Source of the DNA: Brienomyrus brachyistius
Taxonomy: Eukaryota > Chordata > Actinopteri > Osteoglossiformes > Mormyridae
Direction: 5' to 3'
NCBI RefSeq assembly: GCF_023856365.1
Contig: NC_064542.1
Span: 7,557,363-7,621,362 of the forward strand
Length of the DNA stretch: 64,000 nucleotides
Shown here: positions 1 through 11,500 of the stretch, piece after piece
Layout: every line of letters begins with the position of its first letter
Position numbering within the stretch: position 1 is the stretch's first letter
Position numbers and translations under genes: made by a program
The notes under the pieces: generated by a model
What the model saw: only the letters and a program-made list of their open reading frames with translations
What the model was told of the DNA's origin: nothing
Database searches by the model: none

Positions 1-164
1 GCTGATGCCAGTGAGTAGGTAACCAATAGGCTGTAGTGGTAACAGGGGAACAGATAAAAGTAGGACAGTCAATAATAGACGTGCCTTTTCAGGGGGGGAG
101 GGGCCGTTCCATAACAGTGATGCAATCGATCGATGCTAAAAGTTTGAAAGCGCAAATATATACG

Positions 165-389
165 GTAACACTTCACTTGAGGAGGTACAAGTAACTTAGT
201 AACTCAATTACTACTGAAGTACAAATCATGAACAAATATAATAACTGCATGAATTACATGAACCGTCGTGATACATTAATGATGAACAAACATGAGATCA
301 GTATGTAAATAACACCTACTTTCTGGTTAATACATTGAGTAAGAGTTACACTACATTATTTGTGTTCCCTCGAGTAAAGTGCTGTCAGA
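165..389. mobile_element. Palindromic MITE-like element, copy 1
   Basis: The left end reads GGTAACACTTCACTTGAGG and the right end reads CCTCGAGTAAAGTGCTGTC, so the two ends are imperfect inverted repeats. The interior contains the phrase ATTAATGATGAACAAACATG, which recurs in the copy at 24308-24621. Both copies are about 220-310 bp and non-coding, as expected for a non-autonomous DNA transposon. I cannot assign the superfamily from memory with certainty. Confidence 0.6.
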
Positions 390-457
390 TGGACCAACAG
401 ATACCGACCCCAAAAAAGTTTTTCTTCATAAGTGAGTTTCCTTCTAAGAAGTGAGCT

Positions 458-1147
458 GCTGACTTGGTATCCTCTGCCCAGAGTGCCCCAGCCTTAAGCC
501 CCTAAAGCCAAAGTCTGAAGGCTGACTTGGTATCCTCTGCCCAGAGTGCCCCAGCCTTAAGCGCCTAAAGCCAAAGTCTGAAGGCTGACTTGGTATCCTC
601 TGCCCAGTGTGCCCCAGCCTTAAGCCCCTAAAGCCAAAGTCTGAAGGCTGACTTGGTATCCTCTGCCCAGAGTGCCCCAGCCTTAAGCGCCTAAAGCCAA
701 AGTCTGAAGGCTGACTTGGTATCCTCTGCCCAGAGTGCCCCAGCCTTAAGCCCCTAAAGCCAAAGTCTGAAGGCTGACTTGGTATCCTCTGCCCAGAGTG
801 CCCCAGCCTTAAGCGCCTAAAGCCAAAGTCTGAAGGCTGACTTGGTATCCTCTGCCCAGAGTGCCCCAGCCTTAAGCCCCTAAAGCCAAAGTCTGAAGGC
901 TGACTTGGTATCCTCTGCCCAGAGTGCCCCAGCCTTAAGCCCCTAAAGCCAAAGTCTGAAGGCTGACTTGGTATCCTCTGCCCAGAGTGCCCCAGCCTTA
1001 AGCCCCTAAAGCCAAAGTCTGAAGGCTGACTTGGTATCCTCTGCCCAGAGTGCCCCAGCCTTAAGCCCCTAAAGCCAAAGTCTGAAGGGCTGACTTGGTA
1101 TCCTCTGCCCAGAGTGCCCCAGCCTTAAGCGCCTAAAGCCAAAGTCC
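458..1147. repeat. 63-bp minisatellite, about 11 copies
   Basis: Eleven head-to-tail units of 63 bp, each beginning near CTGACTTGGTATCCTCTGCC. Units differ mainly at one site (AAGCCCCTAAAG or AAGCGCCTAAAG); the first six alternate between these two forms, suggesting growth by duplication of a two-unit (126 bp) block. One extra G at about 1087 shifts the phase before the last unit. Because 63 is a multiple of three, one minus-strand frame stays open through units 10 to 1, but it has no ATG and no other sign of coding. Confidence 0.95.
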
Positions 1148-1149
1148 GC

Positions 1150-2930
1150 AGGACTGAAGTTTCTGAAAAGCTACTAAGAAACAAACATCATTCCCAGAAA
1201 CAGAAAATAATCTAATAACATGAACAGCAGTTTCCGAAGCAGCATAATGTATCATAATGCCTGGACGTGCTTTAACATGCACTAATCGAGGCCGTCTACC
1301 CAGTGGCCCCTCTGTCTATCTGAAATGTGATTGACATGAGCTGAATAAGGTGTGTTTGAGCATGGAAATCTGCAAACTGTGGTGCAGGCTGGCCCTCCAG
1401 GACCAGAACTGGGGAGCCCTGAAATAGAGGTTCACAAATTATTTATGAATGTATCTGTACTGTAAATACAGAACTGCCCACTGTTGACACTGAACGCCTT
1501 AAAATAGGGACCACAAGAGACGACTTCACAGAACACCAGCTTCTACGTATTACTTTCTCCAGAGTGACCAATGTACATTTGCGAAGTGCAGAACACACAA
1601 GGCTGTATCTAGAGGGACAATTTCTAGAAGGACGACTCCATAAAAATTCCTGTTTCTGGTGAACTTTTTGGCTCAGCTCCGCAGCCTGCATTTGCCATTC
1701 TGTCTGAGGTGTCTCCCAGGCCTCGGACAAGGAAAATCCCTTAATGACCCAAGTGCCCATTATCGATAACAGATGACCACGCAAAATCTCTCGAGGGATC
1801 CTCTAATCGTGAAAGTTTGCCGGAGGAGAACAAAAAGTACCGGTCAGACACGGAATCCTGCTCTAGTATTTCATCAACGATGAGTCAGACATCAAGTCTA
1901 GCAGCAAAGACCAGGATATTAGTGAAGGTTCTACAGACGTTCTCTTCCTACGTCTCACTCTGGTCTTGATGCGCAGAGATGTGCCAACGGCCCATTTTAT
2001 CTTTGACACCCTTTTCTCAATTGCCCCTCTTAAAACGTTTTATTTTTTTATTTAGTTTTATGTTTTTATTTTTTGTAAAGTATTGAATCTTACAGTATTC
2101 CAGTTGCATTTTATAACTTAAGGTACACTTCATATACTGCATCATGATCTTGCATTAAGTACCATTAGTATGTGTCTAACACCCTTATAAATGACTATGT
2201 ACTGTAGGTAAAAACACATCGAAACATGTTTCAATATTATTTTTTGATAAATAGTATATCGATGGGTCTTTTTTTGTGAATTATTTTGAACATGTGACGG
2301 TTAACCTAGTATTTTACACATGTGATGTTAGCCTGGTGTCATTTCTGACTTATGTCCTCATAAGTTACACTAAAAGAAGTTTTTGCTTAAAACAAGACAA
2401 TACCTTTTATTTTGCTTACAATAAAACCATGCTGTTTCACTTGGGGAAAGTATAAACACCCATATACAGGTATTATTTTTAATACGTACCTTTAAAAATG
2501 TGTTCTAAAGAGCAGATGCACACTATTTGTTTACTAATTTCTTAAGATATATCTAGTACTAAATATCATGATAGTCCTTAGACAACCAGTAGTGAGCACC
2601 ACTGAGTGTGCAGTATTTTTGTTCACACATTCTAAGAATTCGATAAAGTAATTAAGTCATGGTGATGTGAGATGCGGATGATCAGAAAAGCTCTGAGGCC
2701 TTAATTTATTCTGGGCCTTCATCAGTAATAGAACCACTTTGACCAGCTCAGCAGTATGTATACAACTGTTATAAAAGCCAGAATCATATTAATTTACAGG
2801 GAAATTAAAGGACATGGACTCAGTACAACAATAAGAGAGAGTAAAAGACCAGCCGCAATGAAAACATCAGATTCGCTCAGCTTTGCATAGAGGCGATTTT
2901 AAATGCGTCCAACAAATAAATCGAAGACTA
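1150..2930. other. Intergenic DNA, no gene seen
   Basis: AT-rich sequence. An open frame of 113 codons on the minus strand (1443-1784) has no recognisable domain and no splice context. I see nothing else supportable here. Confidence 0.5.
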
Positions 2931-2934
2931 CCAT

Positions 2935-2937
<3 letters not shown>

Positions 2938-2982
<45 letters not shown>
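2938..2982. repeat. (GA)n microsatellite
   Basis: An uninterrupted GA dinucleotide run of about 22 units. Confidence 0.95.
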
Positions 2983-3004
2983 AGTTCTATTTTTGATCAT
3001 CGTA

Positions 3005-3200
3005 ATATATCCATCCATCTATACACCTATCCCAGACGGGGGGTACTGAAGCCACCCCGAGGCATCGGGACACCCTGGGGAGATCACACGGGCAATCACA
3101 CATCATACAGGGATGCCAGGCAGCCGGAGAGCCGGCGGAGAGAGCCGGTCCTCCGCAGGTATCCGCACGCCGCGATCGTAACTAACCCTGTGCAGCATAA
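3005..3200. repeat. Probable degraded SINE fragment
   Basis: Begins with ATCCATCCATCT and continues with phrases (TATCCCAGACGG, GGCATCGGGACACCCTGGGG) typical of the tail region of tRNA-derived fish SINEs. The copy is too eroded to give boundaries. Confidence 0.4.
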
Positions 3201-3479
3201 GAAGATGGAAAAGAATAAAGTAACATAAAATAAGATAGAACCGCGTGATATATTTTGCCATGAAATAAATTAAAAGGAACAGTCGCTTGTTTTTATAACG
3301 AATATGGCTTCAGGGGGAGAGCAAATAGTAATAAAAAACGGGCGCATTTACAGGAATGTGTAAAGGTACCGAGAAGCAGTCCTCGCCCCGGTCCAAAGCT
3401 TTTACATGACTGATCACCGTCTCCGACCGCATTTATAACAGGCACAGGGAAATTCCCATACGTGTGAACGCATAATACA

Positions 3480-3830
3480 AACCATGAGGCAGAGAAGCTG
3501 CTGCGTCCTTCAGACTGTCGGTTGCGCAGCGCCATCAATGGCAATAAACTCTCTTACCTTGTTATGAAAACCCCGAAGAGGAAAGACCTACGCCAGTCAA
3601 ACTCATGGCTTCCCCGCTTTCGCTCCAGTGCTGCTCAACATCAGCAACTGCGTGTGAGGATGATGATGGCGGAGACGCTGGCGGTGATGATGATGCTGTC
3701 AGGCCCCGCCCGCCGCCGCCGGCATCCTCAGCGAATTTGCCCGGTTTGACAGCTTCCGCTCCGCTCTCCGCTTCTCCGCCAGCTAATTCTAACAGACTTA
3801 TTAGGTTCCTCATCCGAATATGTTGATATA
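3480..3830. promoter_or_regulatory. CpG-rich patch, possible promoter
   Basis: A short island of CpG and GC-rich sequence (for example GCCCCGCCCGCCGCCGCCGG near 3700) in otherwise AT-rich DNA. Open frames of 73-83 codons exist on both strands across it but look like by-products of the base composition (serine/alanine/proline-rich). It could mark the 5' end of an unidentified neighbouring gene beyond p4ha2; no flanking donor or recognisable exon was found. Confidence 0.35.
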
Positions 3831-5221
3831 TATCGCAGGGAAACGATGGGAAAAGTTAATCATATGTGTGTTTTGTAGTGGTTTGTGGTTGTAGTGGTTT
3901 GAATAGTGTGCCTTTCAATGGTTCATACAGAGTAAAGGTAATTTTGAAAATATAAATAAGTATGTATTTTGAAATGTTACGCTTATTTGAGTAATTTCAG
4001 AAAGTTACACTTTTGTATTGATGATATCACACTTTCTTTAATAAAACACACACAGTTTCACTTGCCACCTTTACCTTGTTAACTTCATACGTTTTAAGTG
4101 CAGATGCTCTTTGACTCCTGAATTCTGGTCATTATTTTAAAAAGCATCCTTGGAAATATTTTGGCAAAAGACACACTAGAGTGAAATTGCACTGAATGGT
4201 AACCCGACTGCGAAAGATCAATTTGGAATATTTCAAAACAGGTATTGGCTTTAACAGGAGACTTTAAGTCTTTGCATTATATTGTACTACACTGGCATCT
4301 AATTAAGTTTAAAAAAATGATCTTTTTCGAATGTAAAACTCACATCAAGGAAGCTACACATAGCAATTCCATTAACCATAATTGCATTGGATTGCATTGC
4401 AAAATATCTATCTGTTAATCAGCCATTATGGTCCCATGAAGTATTCATATTCACTGAGGACTTACCTTGAGTCACTGAGCCACAATCCACAGATTTAATG
4501 GATCTCCCTAAAGCACAAATCCATGCATTCAAGCAAAATCTTTTCAACAGCTGACTCTTGGCCAGATAATAATTTTGGTAGAAGAAAACCATTGGATTAA
4601 CAATTTTTATAGGTTATCGCAAGTCAGCATTTTAAACTGCTGCAATAGGGATTTAGTGTCATTAACATTGAGAATCAGAAAGATCCATGAAATACTTCTA
4701 ATAGAATTCCAGTGTTCACAAGAACAAACATCTTCTACAGCTGCTTTCCTTCCTTTGTGACCACATGGCACTGCCTCTTCAGTTTTGGTGTGATTTGTAT
4801 CAAAATACAATCAGGTATAGATCTTGATCCATATAACGTTGTTGTTAAGTGACAATAACACTCAGCAAATACTTTTTGAGTTATGCACAAGGTCAAGACT
4901 CTTCTGCAGTCACCCTCCCTTTGCTGCAACTAAGTAGCGCTGATTTAATTTTGGTGTGATTTGTCTCAAAATTTGATCAATTCCAGATTTTCACCCATAC
5001 AATGCATGTGCAAAGCTGGTAAAATATTTCATTTAATTGGCAAATATGTTTTGATTTAATAAGTATCTGCCATGAAAGCAGTGGCCAGTTCTAAACCCAT
5101 TTGTATTCCTCATTTAAGAAATACAATAAATAAAATAGCTGACTGTCTGTTATCAACGATGCAGTATTCCATACATTTAAATAATTTAGACAAGTTCTAC
5201 TGGACATGTTTTGAAAAACAT
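3831..5221. other. Intergenic DNA downstream of p4ha2
   Basis: AT-rich sequence with no recognisable gene. The segment nearest 5222 may still belong to the p4ha2 3' untranslated region. Confidence 0.5.
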
Positions 5222-5555
5222 TTTATTCTTTTTGACTAACTTTTTGATGCAGACTAAAAACATAGCTATTTCGGGAGCTTGTCAGGTGATACACAGTATA
5301 ATTGTTTACTACATTTAAATTATATAATGCAATTTAAAAGAAAAAGTAAAATGCTAAATTAAAAAATGTTTGGTTTACAGAAACTGAAAACAAGCAATCT
5401 AGCATTAAAACTGAGTAATTAGAGAAATGTTGGCTTCCACATCTGCATTAAATTCCAGCTACTCTGCAGCCCAAGTGAAGAATGAGAACCATGTAAGGAC
5501 AAGCAGCAGCAATCACTGGCTGGGAACATTGGGGAGATGACAGCAGCGATCCAGG
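5222..5555 (-). other. p4ha2: p4ha2 3' untranslated region (tentative)
   Basis: Minus-strand sequence after the p4ha2 stop codon. TTTATT at 5222-5227 reads AATAAA on the gene strand and is the first clear poly(A) signal about 330 nt past the stop. The real end is inferred. Confidence 0.45.
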
Positions 5556-8500
5556 TCAGTCCCCCTCCGTCAGTCCACACTGCCTTCGAAACTCCTGGCC
5601 TCGCTCATGGATCCACATATTTGCCACTGCCAACAGCAAAATGTCAGGTGCAGAATGTGTTAATTTGGTTCACACTGCAGTCTGCCCAGCACACTGATCT
5701 CACAAGGAGTACCAAGCTGCTTGGTGTTACTGTGCAACAGTTAAAAACTCCGGTTCTGAAAAAGCTAGTGAAGAGGCAGCACAGGCTACCCTAACGTGGT
5801 TCTACTTTAGAGAGTAAAAAGAGGGAACACGGGACAGGCCAAGTCACCGATGTCAGTTGTCAGCGGTGGGTACAGCTAACCGGAAAAGGCCGACAACTGC
5901 TAATCCGCTACCTCCAGAGTTTAATTCAATAACACTAAACAAATAAAGCAAAAAAAATCATCAAAAGCTAATAATAACTGCTAAACACAATTTTTTATTA
6001 AATGAATTGAACTTCGGTTTGGTTTTTGGCTCTGAAAACATTAAAAACAAACCACAGAGAGCTAAAACGAGGGGAGACACATAACGCCACAGAGCCCAAA
6101 TACCAGGAACCAGTAAGTATAGACTGCATTCTAACTGCTGGCACCCTGATGGTGTCAGACGTTCACTGATGTTCGGCTTATTTCTTTAATACGGTCCAGT
6201 CCGGTCTCCAGGGACCCGCAGAAAGTCCACGTTTTTGCTCCCTCCCAAGCAAAAAAAAAAAGTGAACTGTCTGACAGGAAGCTGGGATGGAGCAAAATGT
6301 GATCCATCAGTGTGTTCCTGAGGACCGGATTGGGAAGCATTGCTTTAATAGTACACCGTCCATCTTAGGTACACGAGCTCCTTTTGCTAGCACATGAGGT
6401 TTGGTGAATAACACAGAAGTTTAAATGTGAACGGTTGTCTGTCTCTGTACTCAGAGGGTAACACTGTGCAGACTCACCCCATTTGCTTCCTACCAGCACT
6501 GGACAGGCAGCATGTCTCGTTCTTAAGTCTCCCTTTCCACTCCTATAGAGGTTGTGCCAGAACACAGCAGTACCCTGGAGGGTAAGAAAATAGGGGAAAT
6601 TATAGAAAAAGAAAGATAAAAAAAAGAGCTAAAACATTTCTGCTGATTATTCTTACTTATTGAAAAATGCTTAAAAATCAAGTGCTATGGCAATAACTCA
6701 AAATTTGATTTAAATCAAATTAAGAGGAAGAAAATACTGCTCCCTAAAACAATATTTTTCATTACCTACCCCTGACAGTTTGGAGACTACCATGAAGAAA
6801 TTTAATGTGAAATTGCGACACCTACTGCTATGGTAGGGTAAATACACCTCCAAAGAATAGAATGATATTTGCACGCAGTGCAATCAAGTGTGACAGCGTC
6901 ACCCTTTACTGAAATGATCATCCACCTGTCTAGGCCTCAACGCCACGCCGATGTCTGTGAAGACCGTAGCACCTCCAGCCTCCACGTCGCTCAGCTTTTG
7001 AGGGAAACACAGCGATGTCAGACGGGCAGTCGCAGCTTAAGCCGACATTTTGCCTGCTTGCCAAAATGAACTTAATATTTAGTTAAAGGTTTACTGTTAC
7101 GACACAGAGTTTTACTGATAAGGGATTGTGAAAATGCAATTCAATGCGAGGCTATAATGAATGTATACGTGCCAAGTAATTGTTACATCATGTGCACAGA
7201 AGTGGTAACTGTTACCTGGGAGAGATCAGCCTTTTTGCAAATTATATCATCATATTTATACCATGTCTACGAGACTCTATTCTATATTAATGTGGTACAT
7301 TAATGTATGACTCCTTGCGGCTGAGCCTTGAGCTACCAAACAAATTTCATTGCATTTCTGATACAATGACAACAATAAAGTTAGTTTTTTAATAATGATA
7401 ATTAATATTTAATAAAAAAAAACAGAAACAGTTCACTCTGAATACACAGTAAATCTAAAATGCAAGATCAAGCTACAGCTGATGCATTAGGCAGAAACAC
7501 CACCAAGTATGATGCATTACGATGGAAACAGCGAGGAAAAACATTGATTCGTCCACTTGTGTCATCGGTACTTTCATACTTACTTAACGTTAAAAAGTAG
7601 CCTGATGATTTCCACTGCCTAATGATTTGATACCATCAGGCTCATCTTTCTATGAAGATAAAATTGTACAGTAAATCCATTGAAGGGTAGCGTGTGCCCC
7701 ACAGGAGAGTCACGTACTTACATAATTCAGATACGTCGCAAGCCTATTTCCTTCAATCTTGAGGCTGCTGTCAAACGGACGCTGAAAGAAAGTTTACAGC
7801 TTTAACTGCAAACAAAAACTTCTGGCCCTTACAATGCAAATATACAGTATAATTATAAGTGTAATATGCAGGGAGGGGTTAATGTTTGTTAACTAAATGT
7901 GCATTGCTCACTAGGTGGCACTATAACCAACACTGTCCACATCTGACACCCATCTGATTCAGTCCAGGAAAATACTATTTTTCATTAGTATTTTACATGT
8001 CAGTTAACCTAATAAGACCAATAATTGGATTTCAACTCAGTAAACCGGGGATTTAGTATTTGCCTGTTTTAACCCTCTGGGGTCTAGGGGTAGGAAACAC
8101 ATTCACTGACTAGGGCACGATCATACATTTCTTCAAATATCATAAACTTAATTCATGGCAAATACATTATTTCTTATATATTTGTTTTGGCATTAAACTC
8201 ATCTTAATCTTGGTGTACTTCGTAAATATGTCATTTTTATGGGAAGTTTGTAATTTGACATCAAAGTATAGACATTGCATTGTTTTTTTCATGTTTCTTC
8301 ATAAAGATTTCAGCGAGATATCAACTGAGATAGACACGCAAAAATACGCTGCATCGTCGACGACGCCCCAGACCCCAGAGGGTTAACGGATCTTTCATCT
8401 CTGAAAATAATTTTGATTTTCAGTGTCATTGATTAGGCTGCCATCTGCGTCTAGAGCTTACCCTTGAGAAATCGTAATGTGGCTCATATTGGCCTCCTAT

Positions 8501-11500
8501 CCCATAGTTTGCAACCTGTTCAGTGACACATAAAAGACGCATTTAAGGAGGAAGTACAGGCAGCAAATGGGAGGAAATGTTCTGGCTCTGGACTGATGGG
8601 TACATGTGTATCTAAGGACAGCTCAGATGCACATCAGACCCACAGAAAGACACAAAGCACCTGCAGCGACTCAGCAGTCTCCAGCGAGAGCCCCGTTACG
8701 TCGGCTATCCTTTGAGTGACGCGGGCAGTAACAGGGTCCACCCTGTGTTCGAGCCAGGCGCTGGGGGCACATGAAAGAGAGTCGAGACACCGAGCCAGCA
8801 TGAACAGCGGAGACAGGCACCGCCCAGGACGATCTCAGGAATCGGTCAGCACGGGGAACACGGCCAACGAGCCCGTTTCACTGCTTACCTTTTAGATACT
8901 CTGTAATTTGCTACAGTTAGTACGCCTGACACTGGGTCGCGTATTGTAGCCCTTGCAAGCTTCAGGAACAGGTATAAACAAAAGACAAACATGAAAAACA
9001 GGAAAAACAGATAATCATCGAAAAGTGTTTTTTACATGCGGTACTTCCATCAAAATTGACCAAAGACTGAAATTACTTCCTTGATTTTAATTGCAGTTCT
9101 AGCAGCATGACCATGACCTTCAATGACATGTGCCGTGACCTTCTCACCTTGGGCTTGGCGAGATCTTTGATCCTCTCAATCTCAGCCTGAGACAGGGCAT
9201 CATGGTAGCGCACAATGTGTGGGCTATCCCACTCGTCCTCCTCCTTCATAGGGGCCAAGAGCAGCCGTGGGTTCCTGCTCCGGTCCTGGTAGCGGCAGAA
9301 GAGCTTACTGCGCCTTTCTGGAGTCTGAGCGCAAGATGGGGGTCAGAGGGGTTACTCACCACATTTATCAGCAGTGCGAACACCGGTCTACACCTACTGT
9401 TTACTCATGTCTGCGAGATGGGAGAGTACATGTATGAATGAAGCGACAAAAGGGGCTTCCCCACAGCAGAAACCAGAACCTTTTTCAGGAACCAGGAACT
9501 TCTGTTGTATTCCCACTGGAAGAACTTGGCCCGACTGTACCTCCTCAGAGCAGGTCCTGAACCTTTGGTCCCTAACTACAGACTGGATATTTTTTGCTTG
9601 ATCAACAACTACTGGGTGGGACTCATTTCAATGTACTCTGCTGACTGGTTGACCACAATCACCAGCACTAACATGGAAGTTATGCAGAAGTGCTGGGAAA
9701 AGATCAACAGTAGAGCAAAAATGAGCTTATGGAATTATTTTTAAATGCATTAATCAGTACTTTTTGCTTGCAACTCCATATTCCAGCATCACAAAATTCA
9801 GTCGCTAACTGACATACTTCTGTCTAATACAATAGGTGCGGACAGGTAAACTTATCCTGCTAACAAGTGTTGGCAATGTTACATGGTTTTATTATTCTGT
9901 GGAAAATAACAGACCAATTTGCTAGCCAGACTTAATACAAGTTTCATAAACATGTTGCAGCCTGTATTGCAGAACTCCCCCCCCCCCCATCAATTTGGAA
10001 CGGGTCAACACAGGACAGCCATTAGGCAGACAGACAGCAGCTCAGCAGACTCCCCACTGGAGACTTACCATTGTGGCCCCCTCTCCCCTGCAAAGGGCCT
10101 CATATATCTCCCTGTCGGACAGATGACTGGGGGGACGCTCATAGGTTTCCAGCGTTATGGGGTTTGCCGCTGTTACCATGGTACTGCTCTGGGTCGCCTC
10201 ATTGGACAGAATCAGCTCTAAGTGCTGCAGGTTTCCTCTCGCCCTTTCATGGGTGGGATCTGACGAAGACAGAAAGGACCGTTACTCTGACACCGACGTC
10301 TCGGTCGGGGGCTCGACTTCCAGCTGTCACCGCACTCCCAATGTTATCGTTATAGACCAACGCAGCCTCATGGACGACTCTGTACGACGATTTATCTTCT
10401 TCCAGTCAATTTCATTCAGGTTGTGATATATCGGTGTCAAATGCAAAACTACGAGAGTAACTTGCAAAACTAGAAGCACTATAGCATTAACTAAATATAT
10501 TTTAAAAGCCACATAATGGATAAATCAATTGCATTTTGAATAAAACATTGCAATTTCAGGGGAAACCAAGTAAGCATTTACAGTAAAACTGCAAAAGGCC
10601 AAATAGGGACAGCAAAGGCTCCTGCTGTGACAGACAGACTGAAACGGACGATGAAAATGGCGGCAGAAGCCAGGTCTACCAGCTGAAATCAGGCGTCTTG
10701 TCAGCTCCAGCGTCCGATGAACGTCTCCCATCTGGTAGACGGAATAGCTGAGATAGTCCAGAACTTCAACCTCGGAGACGGAGGCCTCCTCGCTTGTGTC
10801 CAGCCGCCGCAGTGCTTCCTGCATCCACAGTATGGAATGGTAATGGTCTTCTTCCTCGTACGCCATTTTCCCCAAGGAGTAGCAGTCGTCCACTGTCAGG
10901 TGGCTGCTGTACTGCACACCTGAACATGCGAGACTTTTTACTTCTAGGAATTAGGGATATCGCAATAACATCGACGCATGGCTTTTTCAAAATTATTTTC
11001 ATGAAATCACCTTTATGATTTCTGAAATGCTTCAGTTCATTATATCGAATGCGTTTTTTTTTTTCTTAAATACCACTGTGCAATTATGGGAGTAGTTCAG
11101 ATTACAACAAAGCAAAAAGATGGTTTGTACGCTGCGCGAAGTTTTGTTGGCATGCTACACGCGCAAGAAGCTGAAGAGAAAATGCACAGGTGCTATTCTG
11201 GGTGATGGACTGCCATAATGGGGGGGGGGGGGAATCACCATAAGCAATATCTATTCGTGTTTATTAAATTTCCATTAGTACAGAGAGCGTTTTAATAGCT
11301 TTTGTCCTTGTATTCCCTCCCGCCTCCCCAAAAAAGTGTCAGACTTTAATCTGCAAAAAGAAACACCACACTACCGACATATTTCTGCCTAGTTTAGCCA
11401 CAATATGTCCTCTTTTAAAAGATGTTGTGGTTGCCTAGAGCTCCCACTAACCCAATCTAATATGCATACAGATTTTAAACTTTCTGGCATCACAATATAT

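Noticed and set aside
458..1147. CRISPR-like array
   Set aside because: Units are contiguous tandem copies without unique spacers, and the host is a vertebrate; the same reasoning applies to the 28-, 24- and 39-bp arrays.
1443..1784. 113-codon minus-strand frame, considered as a transposase fragment
   Set aside because: No DDE, zinc-finger or other transposase motif could be identified.
3522..3826. Short open frames on both strands in the CpG-rich patch
   Set aside because: Overlapping frames on opposite strands with Ser/Pro/Ala bias and no conserved motif; better read as promoter-type sequence.
9073..9147. Continuation of the p4ha2 reading frame past KPK (VRRSRHMSL...)
   Set aside because: This is read-through into an intron after a good GTGAGA donor; the true next exon (8959-8889) begins LARATIRDP.
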